Positions 1-7,967 of a DNA stretch of 64,000 nucleotides are shown here, piece by piece. How positions within the stretch are numbered: the first letter of the stretch is position 1; every line of letters begins with the position of its first letter. Made by a program: the position numbers and the translations under genes. Origin of the DNA: a bacterium 210917-DFI.7.65 (GTDB taxonomy: Bacteria; Bacillota; Clostridia; Oscillospirales; Oscillospiraceae); NCBI GenBank assembly GCA_020555865.1, contig JAJCJJ010000006.1, forward strand, positions 62,001-126,000. Reading direction: 5' to 3'. The notes beneath the pieces are model-generated. The model had not been told where the DNA came from and ran no database searches. It saw only the letters and a list, made by a program, of their open reading frames with translations.

Positions 1-132
1 TCCCCGGAAAACGATGCGGCTTACATCGTTTCCTGCACCGAACTGGTGGGCTGGGAAGTGTTTGCCGCCTTCAGCCGCCAGGCCGCTTCGGCCCGGGCAC
101 TGGCTTTCATGCAGCGCGTCGGCATTGCATAA
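1..132 (+). CDS. 3' end of an unrecognised protein (partial)
   Basis: The first 132 bases stay open in frame 1 and end at a TAA, giving the last 43 residues of a protein that begins before the window. The tail reads ...VGWEVFAAFSRQ...FMQRVGIA. I do not recognise a family from so short a piece. The reading frame is supported by the strong intrinsic terminator 10 bases after the stop. Confidence 0.5.
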   Translation, partial: SPENDAAYIVSCTELVGWEVFAAFSRQAASARALAFMQRVGIA

Positions 133-141
133 ACTGCTCTG

Positions 142-177
142 GCGCTCCTGTCCCAAGCGGACAGGAGCGCTTTTTTT
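142..177 (+). terminator. Intrinsic terminator
   Basis: A perfect 12-13 bp inverted repeat (GCGCTCCTGTCC/GGACAGGAGCGC) with a short loop is followed by seven T residues. It ends the partial upstream gene and separates it from the sigma factor. Confidence 0.9.
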
Positions 178-265
178 CTCCCTGTGAAAAAATTCGCCCT
201 TCTGATTCGTATTCAGGGTGAAAGCGCACACCGGCCGGATGCGCTGGACAAAGGAGTGAACTGCC

Positions 266-766
266 ATGAACAAACTTTCCCAGCGCGAAGAAGCAGAGCG
301 GCTGGTCGAGACCTATTCCGATCTGATCCTGCGTCTGTGCTGGACCTATCTGAAAAACACCCAGGACGCCGAGGACATCTGCCAGAACACCTTTGTGAAA
401 CTTCTGTGCGGAAATGTGCATTTTACCTCACCCGAACATGAAAAAGCCTGGATTATCCGCACAGCCTCCAACGAGTGCAAAGATCTGCTGAAAAGCGCCC
501 ACCGCTCACGCACCTGCGCACTGGACGCCTGCGGTGATTATGCCGTGCCGGAGGCGGAAAACGAAGGCAGCGTCCTCGCCGCCGTGGCGCAGCTGCCTGA
601 ATCGTACCGCGAGGTTCTTTATCTGCATTACTTTGAGGGATACAGCCTCAAAGAGATCGGCGCCCTGCTGAACATCCCGGCGGCTACCGCCGGCACCCGG
701 CTGGCCCGGGGCCGTGAAAAACTCAAAGCGATTTTGGAGGGAGAATACTATGAACACTGCATTTGA
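266..766 (+). CDS. ECF-type RNA polymerase sigma factor
   Basis: This is a 166-residue sigma-70 family protein of ECF size. Region 2 lies at about residues 10-75, with the typical DAEDICQNTFVKL stretch. Region 4 lies at about 108-158 with a helix-turn-helix (YSLKEIGALLNIP followed by TRLARGREKLK). There is no region 1 or 3, as expected for the group. The ATG is preceded by AAAGGAG at a good distance. The gene overlaps the next one by 17 bases, so the two are translationally coupled and the neighbour is the likely anti-sigma partner. The class probably directs RNA polymerase to an envelope-stress or similar regulon, but the target promoters cannot be read here. Confidence 0.92.
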   Translation: MNKLSQREEAERLVETYSDLILRLCWTYLKNTQDAEDICQNTFVKLLCGNVHFTSPEHEKAWIIRTASNECKDLLKSAHRSRTCALDACGDYAVPEAENEGSVLAAVAQLPESYREVLYLHYFEGYSLKEIGALLNIPAATAGTRLARGREKLKAILEGEYYEHCI

Positions 767-1829
767 TTATAAAACCGAATTGAACCAGCTGCGCTTCACC
801 CCCGAAGAGAAAGCCGCCATGACCGATCGCCTTCTCTCCGCCGCGCAGAAAAACGGCAGCGCCCAAACATCACGCCGCCGCTGGAAGCGCAGTGCCGTGG
901 CGGCAGTGGCCGCTGTGGCCTGCCTGTGCGTCGGCGCGGGCGCCGTTGGCGTCACAAAACTGGCCAGTGACACTTTCTCCCCGGTATTCGGCAGCGCGGA
1001 AACGGAAATCATAGACAAAATCGGCCATCCCATTGGTGCTTCTGCCACCGCTGCCGGCGTAACCATCACCGCCGACGCCATCATCGGCGACAAGCACCAC
1101 TATGCCATCGCTTACACCATCGAAAAAACCGACGGCTCGGCCTTCGATTTGGACGTGAACGCTACCGTGGGCAACGGCGTTCTTCCTCTGACATTTGAAC
1201 AGCAGGATACGAATATTGGTCTGATGGGCGGTTCCCACGGCAGTTCCTATTTTTATGATGCCGATCCCTCGGACAATGCCATCCAGTTCGTGGAAGAATG
1301 TGAAGTAGACGGCAACCTGCCCGTCGGCGGCGCGGCGAAAGCGGTGTTCCGGAACCTGTACTCTTATCCGAACGGCGACTATGAGAACCGCCAGCTTCTG
1401 GCCGAAGGCAAATGGGTTCTGAAATTCGACCTTGATTTTGAGGATACCTCCATCGCCCTGCGCGCCGGGCAAAGCACCACGCTCAACGACATGCCCATCA
1501 CCATCAATGCCGTTACCCTCTCTCCCCTGGCGCTGCGAGTAGACTATACCGTAGAGAGCGCCGTAGTGTGGGAGGACGCACCCAGCGGACGGGAAACCGC
1601 GTATAATCGCACCCAGAGCGACCGCTATCTTTCCGATCTCACAGTGCTTCTCACGATGAAAGACGGCACAGTGATGGATCTCACAAGCGCCGGCGGCTCG
1701 CTCTCTCCCAACTACAGCGAGGACGTGACGCAAGCCCAGAAAGGCCAGGTATTTGATACGATCATCGATCCTGCCGATGTGGAAAGCGTTACTGTAGGTA
1801 ATATCGTAATTCCGGTCGATGCATCCTGA
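750..1829 (+). CDS. DUF4179-type membrane protein, probable anti-sigma factor
   Basis: This 359-residue protein starts at the ATG at 750, directly behind GGAGGGAG. A longer start at 714 lies inside the sigma gene and has no ribosome binding site. A basic cytoplasmic segment of about 47 residues (ending RRRWKRS) is followed by one hydrophobic helix at about residues 48-70. The rest is a beta-rich outer domain. This layout matches DUF4179 proteins, which habitually follow ECF sigma genes and are thought to hold the sigma factor at the membrane. Family assignment is from layout and general sequence character. The anti-sigma role is inferred from the overlap with the sigma gene. Confidence 0.75.
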   Translation: MNTAFDYKTELNQLRFTPEEKAAMTDRLLSAAQKNGSAQTSRRRWKRSAVAAVAAVACLCVGAGAVGVTKLASDTFSPVFGSAETEIIDKIGHPIGASATAAGVTITADAIIGDKHHYAIAYTIEKTDGSAFDLDVNATVGNGVLPLTFEQQDTNIGLMGGSHGSSYFYDADPSDNAIQFVEECEVDGNLPVGGAAKAVFRNLYSYPNGDYENRQLLAEGKWVLKFDLDFEDTSIALRAGQSTTLNDMPITINAVTLSPLALRVDYTVESAVVWEDAPSGRETAYNRTQSDRYLSDLTVLLTMKDGTVMDLTSAGGSLSPNYSEDVTQAQKGQVFDTIIDPADVESVTVGNIVIPVDAS

Positions 1830-1845
1830 AGATTTCCTGACATTA

Positions 1846-1886
1846 AAAAAGGTTCCTGTGCGCATATGCGCGCAGGAACCTTTCCT
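1846..1886. terminator. Bidirectional terminator between convergent genes
   Basis: The inverted repeat AAAGGTTCCTGTGCGC...GCGCGCAGGAACCTTT lies between the convergent DUF4179 and DUF4230 genes, with an A-run on its left and a T-rich run on its right. It can stop transcription from both sides. Confidence 0.88.
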
Positions 1887-1887
1887 T

Positions 1888-2511
1888 TTATGTACCGCTT
1901 TTGATTTCCAGCGTGTAATGATCCATGCCAGGGAACATATTCAAAAACTCCTGCACCACCGTTTCAGCGCGCTGCGCACTGGCAGACAACAAACCGTTTT
2001 CCGTGGCTTTGGCTTCAATGCTCTGTTTTTGGTCGGCGGTAAAGCCGGTATAATCCTCAATAGTGATGGGATTGAACAGATTCCGCGTTTCATCGTAAAC
2101 TTCAAGACTATCCTCCAAAACTTCGTTGGAGAAAATCTCCGCCGCCGGCAGCGTCACAGTAACAACATCGCCCGACACCTCCACTGCCGCCTCCGCCAGA
2201 TCGACACCGGCACGAATGACACCGTCATATGAAACAATAAAACTTTTGGTTGTAAAGGGGACTTCCCAGCCGTAAAAATCCAGAGTGTTTTCAAATTTTC
2301 CCATATTGGTATAGCGGTATTCCACTGTCACCAAGTCGCTGACCTCCCGGAGCTGCTGGTCCAGAAGATCTGCCGTGATTTTCGCCCTGCGTCCCTGTCC
2401 GCCCCAAAGCATGCCGGCGGCAAACGCAAGCAGCAGCAGAACCACCACCGCTGCTGCCGGCAATAAGATCCGCCGCATCCCCAAAGTCAGGCTTTTTTTC
2501 TCTTTCGCCAT
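1888..2511 (-). CDS. DUF4230 family membrane-anchored protein
   Basis: This 207-residue protein has a basic N terminus, one membrane helix (about residues 13-36) and an extracytoplasmic domain. The domain contains the pattern typical of DUF4230 (VTVEYRYTNMGKFENT near residue 62, TKSFIVSYDGVIRAGVDL near 88). The molecular function of DUF4230 is unknown. It lies 9 bases downstream of asnS on the same strand, and could be read through from the asnS promoter because no terminator separates them. Confidence 0.8.
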   Translation of the reverse strand: MAKEKKSLTLGMRRILLPAAAVVVLLLLAFAAGMLWGGQGRRAKITADLLDQQLREVSDLVTVEYRYTNMGKFENTLDFYGWEVPFTTKSFIVSYDGVIRAGVDLAEAAVEVSGDVVTVTLPAAEIFSNEVLEDSLEVYDETRNLFNPITIEDYTGFTADQKQSIEAKATENGLLSASAQRAETVVQEFLNMFPGMDHYTLEIKSGT

Positions 2512-2520
2512 GACCCGCGC

Positions 2521-3915
2521 TTAAAAATCCGCGTTGCCCACCGTGCGGGGGTGCGGAAGCACGTCGCGGATGTTGCTCACACCGGTGAGATACATAATCA
2601 TGCGTTCAAAGCCCAGGCCGTAGCCAGCGTGCTTCGTACCACCGTAGCGGCGCAGATCAAGATACCACCAATAGTCGTCCCGGTTCATGCCCAGCTCGTC
2701 CATGCGGCGTTCCAGCAGTTCCAGGCGTTCCTCACGCTGGCTGCCGCCGATAATCTCGCCGATGCCGGGTACCAGGCAGTCCGCCGCCGCCACCGTCTTG
2801 CCGTCGTCGTTGAGGCGCATGTAAAACGCCTTGATTTCCTTGGGATAGTTGGTAACGAACACAGGTTTGCGGAACAGCTGCTCGGTCAGGTAGCGTTCGT
2901 GCTCCGTGGCCAGATCACAGCCCCAGTAAACCGGGAACTTGAAGTCCTGGCCGCTTTCGGAGAGGAGTTTTACCGCTTCGGTATAGCTGACGCGGGCGAA
3001 CTCCGACGTCATCACATGGTTGAGCCGCTCCAGCAAACCTTTATCCACAAAACTGTTGAAAAATTTCAGTTCATCCGGGCAGCGCTCCATCGTGCGGCGG
3101 ATGATAAATTTGATCATCGCTTCGGCGGTGTCCATATAATCGTTCAGATCGGCAAACGCCATCTCCGGTTCGATCATCCAGAACTCAGCGGCATGGCGCT
3201 GGGTGTTGGAATTTTCGGCGCGGAAGGTGGGGCCGAACGTATACACATTGCCAAAAGCCATGGCAAAGGACTCGGCATTAAGCTGGCCGGATACTGTCAG
3301 GTTCGCGGCTTTGCCGAAAAAGTCCTGGCTGAAGTCCACCGCACCGTCTTCAGTCAGCGGCGGATTTTTGGCGTCCAGCGTAGTCACGCGAAACATTTCA
3401 CCCGCGCCCTCGCAGTCGCTGGCAGTGATCAGGGGCGTATGCACATACACAAAGCCACGCTCCTGGAAAAATTCATGCACCGCCATCGCCGCCACGGAGC
3501 GCACGCGGAACACCGCCGAAAACAGGTTTGTGCGGGGGCGCAGATGGGCGATGGTGCGCAGATATTCCACCGTGTGGCGCTTTTTCTGCAAGGGATACTC
3601 CGGCGTGGAGGGGCCTTCCACCGCAATATTCAGTGCCGTCAGTTCCAAAGGCTGCTTGGCCTCAGGCGTCAGCTTCACCGTGCCGCGCACGATCAGAGAA
3701 GACCCCACATTCAGCTTGGCGATTTCCCGGTAATTGTCCACCGTTCCATCCTCAAATACCACCTGCAGATTTTTAAAGCAGCTGCCGTCGTTGAGTTCGA
3801 TGAAGCCAAAGGTTTTCATGTCGCGGATGGTGCGCACCCAGCCGCAGACGGTGATTTCCTGGCCGCTCAAGGCCTCGCCGTCGGCATACACAGCGGCAAT
3901 TTCGGTTCTCTTCAT
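2521..3915 (-). CDS. asnS: Asparaginyl-tRNA synthetase
   Basis: This 464-residue class IIb aminoacyl-tRNA synthetase charges tRNA-Asn with asparagine in the cytosol. An N-terminal OB-fold anticodon domain (about residues 17-105, with [19 protein letters not shown]) precedes the catalytic core. Class II motif 2 is visible as [15 protein letters not shown], and motif 3 as [15 protein letters not shown] near the C terminus. I chose the ATG at 3915: it follows AAGAAGGGA and gives the usual N terminus ([13 protein letters not shown]), whereas the longer open frame would add unrelated sequence upstream of the promoter. No T-box leader is present; the 5' leader is only about 45 bases. Confidence 0.96.
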   Translation of the reverse strand: MKRTEIAAVYADGEALSGQEITVCGWVRTIRDMKTFGFIELNDGSCFKNLQVVFEDGTVDNYREIAKLNVGSSLIVRGTVKLTPEAKQPLELTALNIAVEGPSTPEYPLQKKRHTVEYLRTIAHLRPRTNLFSAVFRVRSVAAMAVHEFFQERGFVYVHTPLITASDCEGAGEMFRVTTLDAKNPPLTEDGAVDFSQDFFGKAANLTVSGQLNAESFAMAFGNVYTFGPTFRAENSNTQRHAAEFWMIEPEMAFADLNDYMDTAEAMIKFIIRRTMERCPDELKFFNSFVDKGLLERLNHVMTSEFARVSYTEAVKLLSESGQDFKFPVYWGCDLATEHERYLTEQLFRKPVFVTNYPKEIKAFYMRLNDDGKTVAAADCLVPGIGEIIGGSQREERLELLERRMDELGMNRDDYWWYLDLRRYGGTKHAGYGLGFERMIMYLTGVSNIRDVLPHPRTVGNADF

Positions 3916-3964
3916 ATTGTCAAATCCCTTCTTTTCGGCATTCGGTTCGTCAAAATATAGAAAC

Positions 3965-3993
3965 ATTATAGCCAGCTTTCGTGGATTTGACAA
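3965..3993 (-). promoter_or_regulatory. asnS promoter
   Basis: On the minus strand, TTGTCA and TATAAT are separated by exactly 17 bases. Transcription would start about 45 bases before the asnS ATG. Confidence 0.8.
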
Positions 3994-4014
3994 GGCACCG
4001 TGCGAAAAAACTCC

Positions 4015-4043
4015 TTGCTTTTGCGTTTCGTTCCTCGTATGAT
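4015..4043 (+). promoter_or_regulatory. Promoter for the DUF1294 gene
   Basis: TTGCTT and TATGAT with a 17-base spacer lie 38 bases before the start codon. The asnS promoter is back to back with it. Confidence 0.6.
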
Positions 4044-4081
4044 GGAAAAAACGCATACCCTTCAAAGGAGAACGCAGCCTC

Positions 4082-4387
4082 ATGGAAGTCCTGTACAATC
4101 TGCCGGCACTGTATCTGCTGGCCATCAACATCGCCACTTTTTCGGCTTTCGGCGCAGATAAGCGGCGTGCCCGGCGCGAGTCCTGGCGCATCCCGGAAAA
4201 AACACTCTTTCTGCTTTCTCTTCTGGGCGGCAGTGCCGGCGCGCTGCTGGGCATGCGCATTTTCCATCACAAAACGCGCAAATGGTATTTCCGTTTCGGC
4301 ATCCCTCTCCTGCTGATTTTACAGGGCGCGGCGCTCTGCTGCTTTGCCGCCTTCGCTGCCGGGCTGTTCGCTCCAACGACAGCCTGA
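4082..4387 (+). CDS. DUF1294 small membrane protein
   Basis: This 101-residue protein has about three hydrophobic helices (roughly residues 5-22, 41-58 and 70-96). It carries the DUF1294 signature: a cytoplasmic segment [20 protein letters not shown], then [19 protein letters not shown]. The family is widespread and uncharacterised. The ATG is preceded by AAAGGAG. It stands alone, divergent from asnS and upstream of the tRNA cluster. Confidence 0.88.
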   Translation: MEVLYNLPALYLLAINIATFSAFGADKRRARRESWRIPEKTLFLLSLLGGSAGALLGMRIFHHKTRKWYFRFGIPLLLILQGAALCCFAAFAAGLFAPTTA

Positions 4388-4463
4388 ACGGTCGCTTCAG
4401 ACAGTCCAAATGCAAAATCCACAGCATTTTTCAAAAGATTTTCCCGTTTTTTTCCGTTTTCTC

Positions 4464-4492
4464 TTGACACAGCCCTTTGGTTATGCTATCAT
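4464..4492 (+). promoter_or_regulatory. Promoter of the tRNA cluster
   Basis: TTGACA and TATCAT are separated by 17 bases. They lie about 30 bases before the first tRNA, with no other gene between. Confidence 0.82.
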
Positions 4493-4521
4493 TTCAAGGC
4501 TGACATTTTCCTGCCATATCT

Positions 4522-4596
4522 GCAGGTGTAGCACAACGGCTAGGGCACCAGCCTTCCAAGCTGGGGACGTGGGTTCGATTCCCATCACCTGCTCCA
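4522..4596 (+). tRNA. tRNA-Gly (TCC)
   Basis: A complete cloverleaf: acceptor GCAGGTG/CACCTGC, T-loop GGTTCGATTCC, anticodon loop CTTCCAA giving TCC, discriminator T and an encoded CCA. Confidence 0.95.
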
Positions 4597-4599
4597 TAT

Positions 4600-4676
4600 G
4601 CGCCTGTAGCTCAGTTGGATAGAGCAACCGCCTTCTAAGCGGTAGGTCGCGGGTTCGAATCCCTCCAGGCGTACCA
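4600..4676 (+). tRNA. tRNA-Arg (TCT)
   Basis: Acceptor GCGCCTG pairs with CAGGCGT. D-arm GCTCAGTTGGATAGAGC, anticodon TCT in loop CTTCTAA, T-loop GGTTCGAATCC, discriminator A and encoded CCA. Confidence 0.95.
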
Positions 4677-4749
4677 TCTTTTTCCGATGAATCTGCTTCA
4701 GGCGGGCAGGAGGTCAGCAGCATTGGTTCCACCCAACGGAATCCGCTAT

Positions 4750-4827
4750 GGTGGGTGTGGCGCAGTTGGTTAGCGCGCCAGATTGTGGCTCTGGAGGCCG
4801 AGGGTTCGAATCCCTTCACCCACCCCA
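4750..4827 (+). tRNA. tRNA-His (GTG)
   Basis: Acceptor GTGGGTG/CACCCAC with the His-specific extra G at -1 (4750) facing C73. Anticodon GTG, T-loop GGTTCGAATCC, and CCA encoded at 4825-4827. Confidence 0.95.
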
Positions 4828-4883
4828 GAGAAAGTTCAGCGGGTCGGACGTGCTGTCCGGCCCCACGAATTTTCCCCTTGTAT

Positions 4884-4958
4884 TGGGGTGTAGCCAAGTG
4901 GTAAGGCAAGGGACTTTGACTCCCTCACTCGCTGGTTCGAGTCCAGCCATCCCAGCCA
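4884..4958 (+). tRNA. tRNA-Gln (TTG)
   Basis: Acceptor TGGGGTG/CATCCCA (one G-U pair). Anticodon stem AGGGA/TCCCT with loop CTTTGAC giving anticodon TTG. Encoded CCA. Confidence 0.95.
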
Positions 4959-5025
4959 ACATACCGGATGCAGCAATCTTTCAGCTGTATTTTTTATAAA
5001 TGCGCGTCCTGCGCGCACATGATGT

Positions 5026-5101
5026 GACCCGTTAGCTCAGTTGGCAGAGCAATTGCCTTTTAAGCAATGGGTCCGGAGTTCGAATCTCCGACGGGTCACC
5101 A
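5026..5101 (+). tRNA. tRNA-Lys (TTT)
   Basis: Acceptor GACCCGT/ACGGGTC, anticodon TTT in loop CTTTTAA, T-loop AGTTCGAATCT and encoded CCA. It is the last gene of the cluster. Confidence 0.95.
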
Positions 5102-5103
5102 AG

Positions 5104-5140
5104 AGAGACGTATCTGCTTTGCAGATACGTCTCTTTTTTT
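5104..5140 (+). terminator. Terminator of the tRNA cluster
   Basis: A perfect 14-bp stem (AGAGACGTATCTGC/GCAGATACGTCTCT) with a 3-base loop is followed by T residues immediately behind tRNA-Lys. Confidence 0.93.
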
Positions 5141-5145
5141 CGCTA

Positions 5146-5186
5146 TTGACAAATGAATCTCTGCATCATATAGTGTATATACACTA
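5146..5186 (+). promoter_or_regulatory. Promoter with overlapping 16-bp palindromic operator
   Basis: A near-consensus promoter (TTGACA at 5146, 17-base spacer, TATAGT at 5169) drives the LUD/alcohol dehydrogenase pair. The perfect palindrome TAGTGTATATACACTA at 5171-5186 covers the end of the -10 box and the start-site region, exactly where a dimeric repressor would block transcription. The cognate regulator is not in the window. Confidence 0.8.
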
Positions 5187-5264
5187 CAAGGGATGTGTAT
5201 ACGAAAAAGAGCGTTTATTCCCGTAAAACAGAACGGGTGAAACGAAAAGAAGGGAGATTTTGTT

Positions 5265-5873
5265 ATGAATGTAGCAAAAACCATGGAGAACCTGAAAAAA
5301 CGCGGTTTCACCGTATCCTATTTTGACACTGCCGCCCAAGCGGCAGATTACCTTGACCGGTCGATCGATAGCCAAAGCGTAGGCGTCGGCGGCTCCGTCA
5401 CTTTGCGGGATATGGGCGTTTACGAAAAACTCGCCGCCCATAACGAAGTGTTCTGGCAGTGGTATGCCCCCGAGGGTACGTCCCAGGAAGAAACCTACCG
5501 CAAGGCGGAACGGGCTGATGTATACCTTTCTTCCGTCAACGCAATTGCCGAAACCGGCGAGATCCTCAACATTGACGGCACAGGCAATCGGGTCGCTGCC
5601 ACACTGTACGGCCACAAAAAGCTCTACCTGGTCACCGGCATCAATAAAATTGCGGCCGATTATGACGCCGCCCTGTGGCGCGCCCGCAATATCGCCAGCC
5701 CCAAAAACGCCCAGCGTTTGCAAAAAAAGACCCCCTGCGCCCTGCGCGGCGACAAATGCTACGATTGTTCCAGCCCTGATCGCATCTGCCGTGGCCTGGT
5801 AGTGCTGTGGGAGCCTGTCAAGGGGATCGGGGAAACCGAGGTAGTCCTGATCGGCGAAACGCTGGGTTATTAA
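5265..5873 (+). CDS. LUD-domain protein (lactate utilisation LutC/YkgG-like)
   Basis: This 202-residue protein of the LUD (DUF162) family has the recurring features of single-domain LUD proteins: residues 37-48 SVGVGGSVTLRD, about 82-105 ADVYLSSVNAIAETGEIL followed by DGTGNRV, and about 122-128 YLVTGIN. In LutABC the LUD subunits take part in lactate oxidation. Stand-alone clostridial versions such as this have no settled substrate. A Cys cluster near residues 158-174 (CALRGDKCYDC, then RICR) could bind a metal or iron-sulfur cluster. It starts at an ATG behind AGAAGGGAG and forms an operon with the downstream Fe-alcohol dehydrogenase, which suggests handling of a small hydroxyacid or aldehyde. 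Confidence 0.85.
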   Translation: MNVAKTMENLKKRGFTVSYFDTAAQAADYLDRSIDSQSVGVGGSVTLRDMGVYEKLAAHNEVFWQWYAPEGTSQEETYRKAERADVYLSSVNAIAETGEILNIDGTGNRVAATLYGHKKLYLVTGINKIAADYDAALWRARNIASPKNAQRLQKKTPCALRGDKCYDCSSPDRICRGLVVLWEPVKGIGETEVVLIGETLGY

Positions 5874-5908
5874 GATCCCAATCAGAAAAAGAGAAAGGAA
5901 TGCAGTTC

Positions 5909-7036
5909 ATGGAATTTGAATATAATCTCCCTGTCCACATTGTTTTTGGCCGCGGATGCATCGAACAGCTGGGCTCGGAAGCCGCCAAACTGGGCAAACG
6001 CGCCCTGTTGGTCACCGGCCGCAGCAGTACAAAAAAGAGCGGCCTTCTGGACCGCGCCGCCGCACTGCTGAAAGACGCCGGCGTGGACGTCGTATTTGAT
6101 AAAGTTACCCAGAATCCGCTGACCACTACCGTAATGGAAGGCGCAGCCTTTGGCCGGAAAGCAAAATGCGATCTGGTCGTAGCGCTGGGCGGCGGCAGCA
6201 TTATGGATGCCGCCAAAGCCATCGCCCTAATGTGCCGGTGCGAAGGAGATATCCTTGATTATCAGCTGCTGCGCCGCACCCCTCAGCCCATTCTGCCGCT
6301 GATTGCCGTTCCTACCACCTGCGGTACCGGCAGCGAGGTCAACGGCACCGCCGTGCTGTCGGATCCCACCACGAACGACAAACGGGGTATGCGCAACAAC
6401 GACTATCTTCCAACGGTGTCTATCGTGGACCCGCTGCTGATGAAAACCATGCCAAAACCTGTTTTGGCCGCTGTGGGCTTTGACGCGCTATGCCACAATA
6501 TGGAGGCATTTCTCTCCCGCAAAAGGCAGCCTTTTTCCGAAATCATGGCCTTACGCGGTATGGAACTGAGCGTCAAATTCCTTCCCCGGGTATATGAAAA
6601 CCCTGACGACGATGAAGCCTGGGAAGCCGTCACTCTGGCCAGCACATTCGGCGGCATGAGCATTTATACCAGCTCCGTTGTAGCGCCCCATGGCATCGAG
6701 CACCCCGCCAGCGGCCTGCGCGACATTGTCCACGGCTGCGGTCTGGCCGCGCTGACGCCCATAGTTTATGAGCACACCCTGTCCGCCGCGCCCGAAAAGT
6801 TCCGAACCATTGCCAAACTGCTGGGCGGAAAAAAAGCCGCCGACTGCCCGGACGCTATACGCCGTTTTCTTGAACGCATCGATCTGAACTGCACTCTGTC
6901 CGAGCAGGGCGTGCAGGAGGCGGACATTGACTGGATGACGGAAAACTGTTTCCAAGTTTCTGCCATGATGCTTCAGAACCATCCCTGCAAGCTGACGCCG
7001 GATGATGTACGCGCCATCTATCGCGCCGCACTGTGA
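5909..7036 (+). CDS. Iron-containing alcohol dehydrogenase
   Basis: This 375-residue group III (Fe-dependent) NAD(P)H alcohol dehydrogenase interconverts a primary alcohol or diol and its aldehyde. The N-terminal nucleotide-binding domain has the GGGS motif (VVALGGGSIMDAAKAIAL, about residues 91-108). The all-helical C-terminal domain carries metal ligands in GFDALCHNMEAF and in the HGIEHPASG...HGCGLA segment. I prefer the ATG at 5909, nine bases after AAAGGA; the ATG at 5900 directly abuts the ribosome binding site. The substrate cannot be told from sequence. Co-transcription with the LUD gene under one palindrome-controlled promoter implies a shared inducible pathway. Confidence 0.9.
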   Translation: MEFEYNLPVHIVFGRGCIEQLGSEAAKLGKRALLVTGRSSTKKSGLLDRAAALLKDAGVDVVFDKVTQNPLTTTVMEGAAFGRKAKCDLVVALGGGSIMDAAKAIALMCRCEGDILDYQLLRRTPQPILPLIAVPTTCGTGSEVNGTAVLSDPTTNDKRGMRNNDYLPTVSIVDPLLMKTMPKPVLAAVGFDALCHNMEAFLSRKRQPFSEIMALRGMELSVKFLPRVYENPDDDEAWEAVTLASTFGGMSIYTSSVVAPHGIEHPASGLRDIVHGCGLAALTPIVYEHTLSAAPEKFRTIAKLLGGKKAADCPDAIRRFLERIDLNCTLSEQGVQEADIDWMTENCFQVSAMMLQNHPCKLTPDDVRAIYRAAL

Positions 7037-7052
7037 CCGTTTCCGCATTTTC

Positions 7053-7080
7053 TTGACTTTTTCCGCAAAAACGCTATAAT
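7053..7080 (+). promoter_or_regulatory. Promoter of the small acidic-tail membrane protein gene
   Basis: TTGACT and a consensus TATAAT separated by 16 bases lie 40 bases ahead of the start at 7121. Confidence 0.75.
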
Positions 7081-7120
7081 AGAAAGGAAAATTGAAACTT
7101 TATCGGAATCGAGGCCATCT

Positions 7121-7318
7121 ATGAAAAATCCCAAGTCCCTCATCTGTCTTACCTTTGGTATTCTGTTCATCGGCGCAGCGCTGGTTCTGCGCGGCACAGG
7201 CAACAACGAATTGGTTGTCACCGCGATTTTGGCAGGTATTTTCCTGCTGATTGTCTCCTACCATATGCACAAGGAGCCAGATCGTTATGCCGATGATGAC
7301 GATGATGACGATTTTTAA
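7121..7318 (+). CDS. Small membrane protein with poly-Asp tail
   Basis: This 65-residue protein consists of two hydrophobic helices (about residues 6-22 and 29-47), then a short charged stretch that ends in a run of seven Asp residues before the terminal Phe. I do not recognise a family. It has its own promoter (7053-7080) and terminator, so it is likely a real monocistronic gene. Function unknown. Confidence 0.7.
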   Translation: MKNPKSLICLTFGILFIGAALVLRGTGNNELVVTAILAGIFLLIVSYHMHKEPDRYADDDDDDDF

Positions 7319-7338
7319 GCGCGTCTCTCCCGCAAGTT

Positions 7339-7378
7339 AAAAACCGCTCCGACGGACATCCGTCGGAGCGGTTTTTTC
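7339..7378. terminator. Bidirectional terminator at the left edge of the phage block
   Basis: A perfect 13-bp stem (CCGCTCCGACGGA/TCCGTCGGAGCGG) is flanked by A5 on the left and T6 on the right. It ends both the small membrane protein gene (plus) and the long leftward phage operon (minus). Confidence 0.92.
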
Positions 7379-7385
7379 CCTGTCT

Positions 7386-7952
7386 TTATACGGCAAGCTC
7401 CAGCTGTTCCCAGGTATATCCGCCCTGCTCGATGCTCTCCCAGCTGGTAAAACGTGCTTCCAATTCCACCCAAGTCAGATAGCGGAAATAAAATTCCGTT
7501 TCCAGATGGCAGGGAATGATATCCGTAATGATGCCCGCAATCTGGTCAAACTCTTCCGGAATTCCCGCCGTGTTGGGAAAAGTCACCCGCACGCGCCCGC
7601 TCTGCCCGGTCTCCGCTACCACCGCCCGGATTCCGCAGCCGCTCAGCGCACGATTGATAGACTCTATCGTAAAGCCATCGCCGCTGATCTGCAGCAAGGC
7701 AAGAATTGCCGCACGCCGCAGCTCCAGGGTCGGCGCCGCCGGCTTCTTTGCAAACAGTACCTCGCGGAGCGCAAGGCCCCAGTCCTTCGCCGTGGGCACC
7801 AGCACTTCCCGCTCGCTTTCCTCCGCTGCCGCTTCACAGCCGTCCAGCACCGCGCCGATACTCTCGATTTCACCGTTCCCGATGCTCCCCGGCGCAAACG
7901 TATAAATACCGACCGGACGCAGCAATCCCCGGATGTATTCTGCATACCCCAA
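7386..7952 (-). CDS. Phage tail/baseplate protein, DUF2313 (XkdU/YmfQ-like)
   Basis: This 188-residue protein is placed directly after baseplate J, where Mu gp48, PBSX XkdU and YmfQ homologues lie. The start GYAEYIRGLLRPVGIY and the C-terminal aromatic region (YLTWVELEARFTSWESIEQ) fit the DUF2313 family, a small wedge component linking baseplate J to fibres. It is the last gene of the block; the expected fibre gene does not follow, since the terminator begins 8 bases later. Confidence 0.78.
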   Translation of the reverse strand: MGYAEYIRGLLRPVGIYTFAPGSIGNGEIESIGAVLDGCEAAAEESEREVLVPTAKDWGLALREVLFAKKPAAPTLELRRAAILALLQISGDGFTIESINRALSGCGIRAVVAETGQSGRVRVTFPNTAGIPEEFDQIAGIITDIIPCHLETEFYFRYLTWVELEARFTSWESIEQGGYTWEQLELAV

Positions 7953-7967
7953 TGCGCTCCCTCCTTT

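Noticed and set aside
3916-3960. T-box riboswitch before asnS
   Set aside because: The leader is only about 45 bases and lacks specifier and TGGN elements.
4522-5101. tRNA cluster as phage attachment site
   Set aside because: All five tRNAs are complete, no duplicated 3' end was seen near either edge of the phage block, which starts more than 2 kb away.
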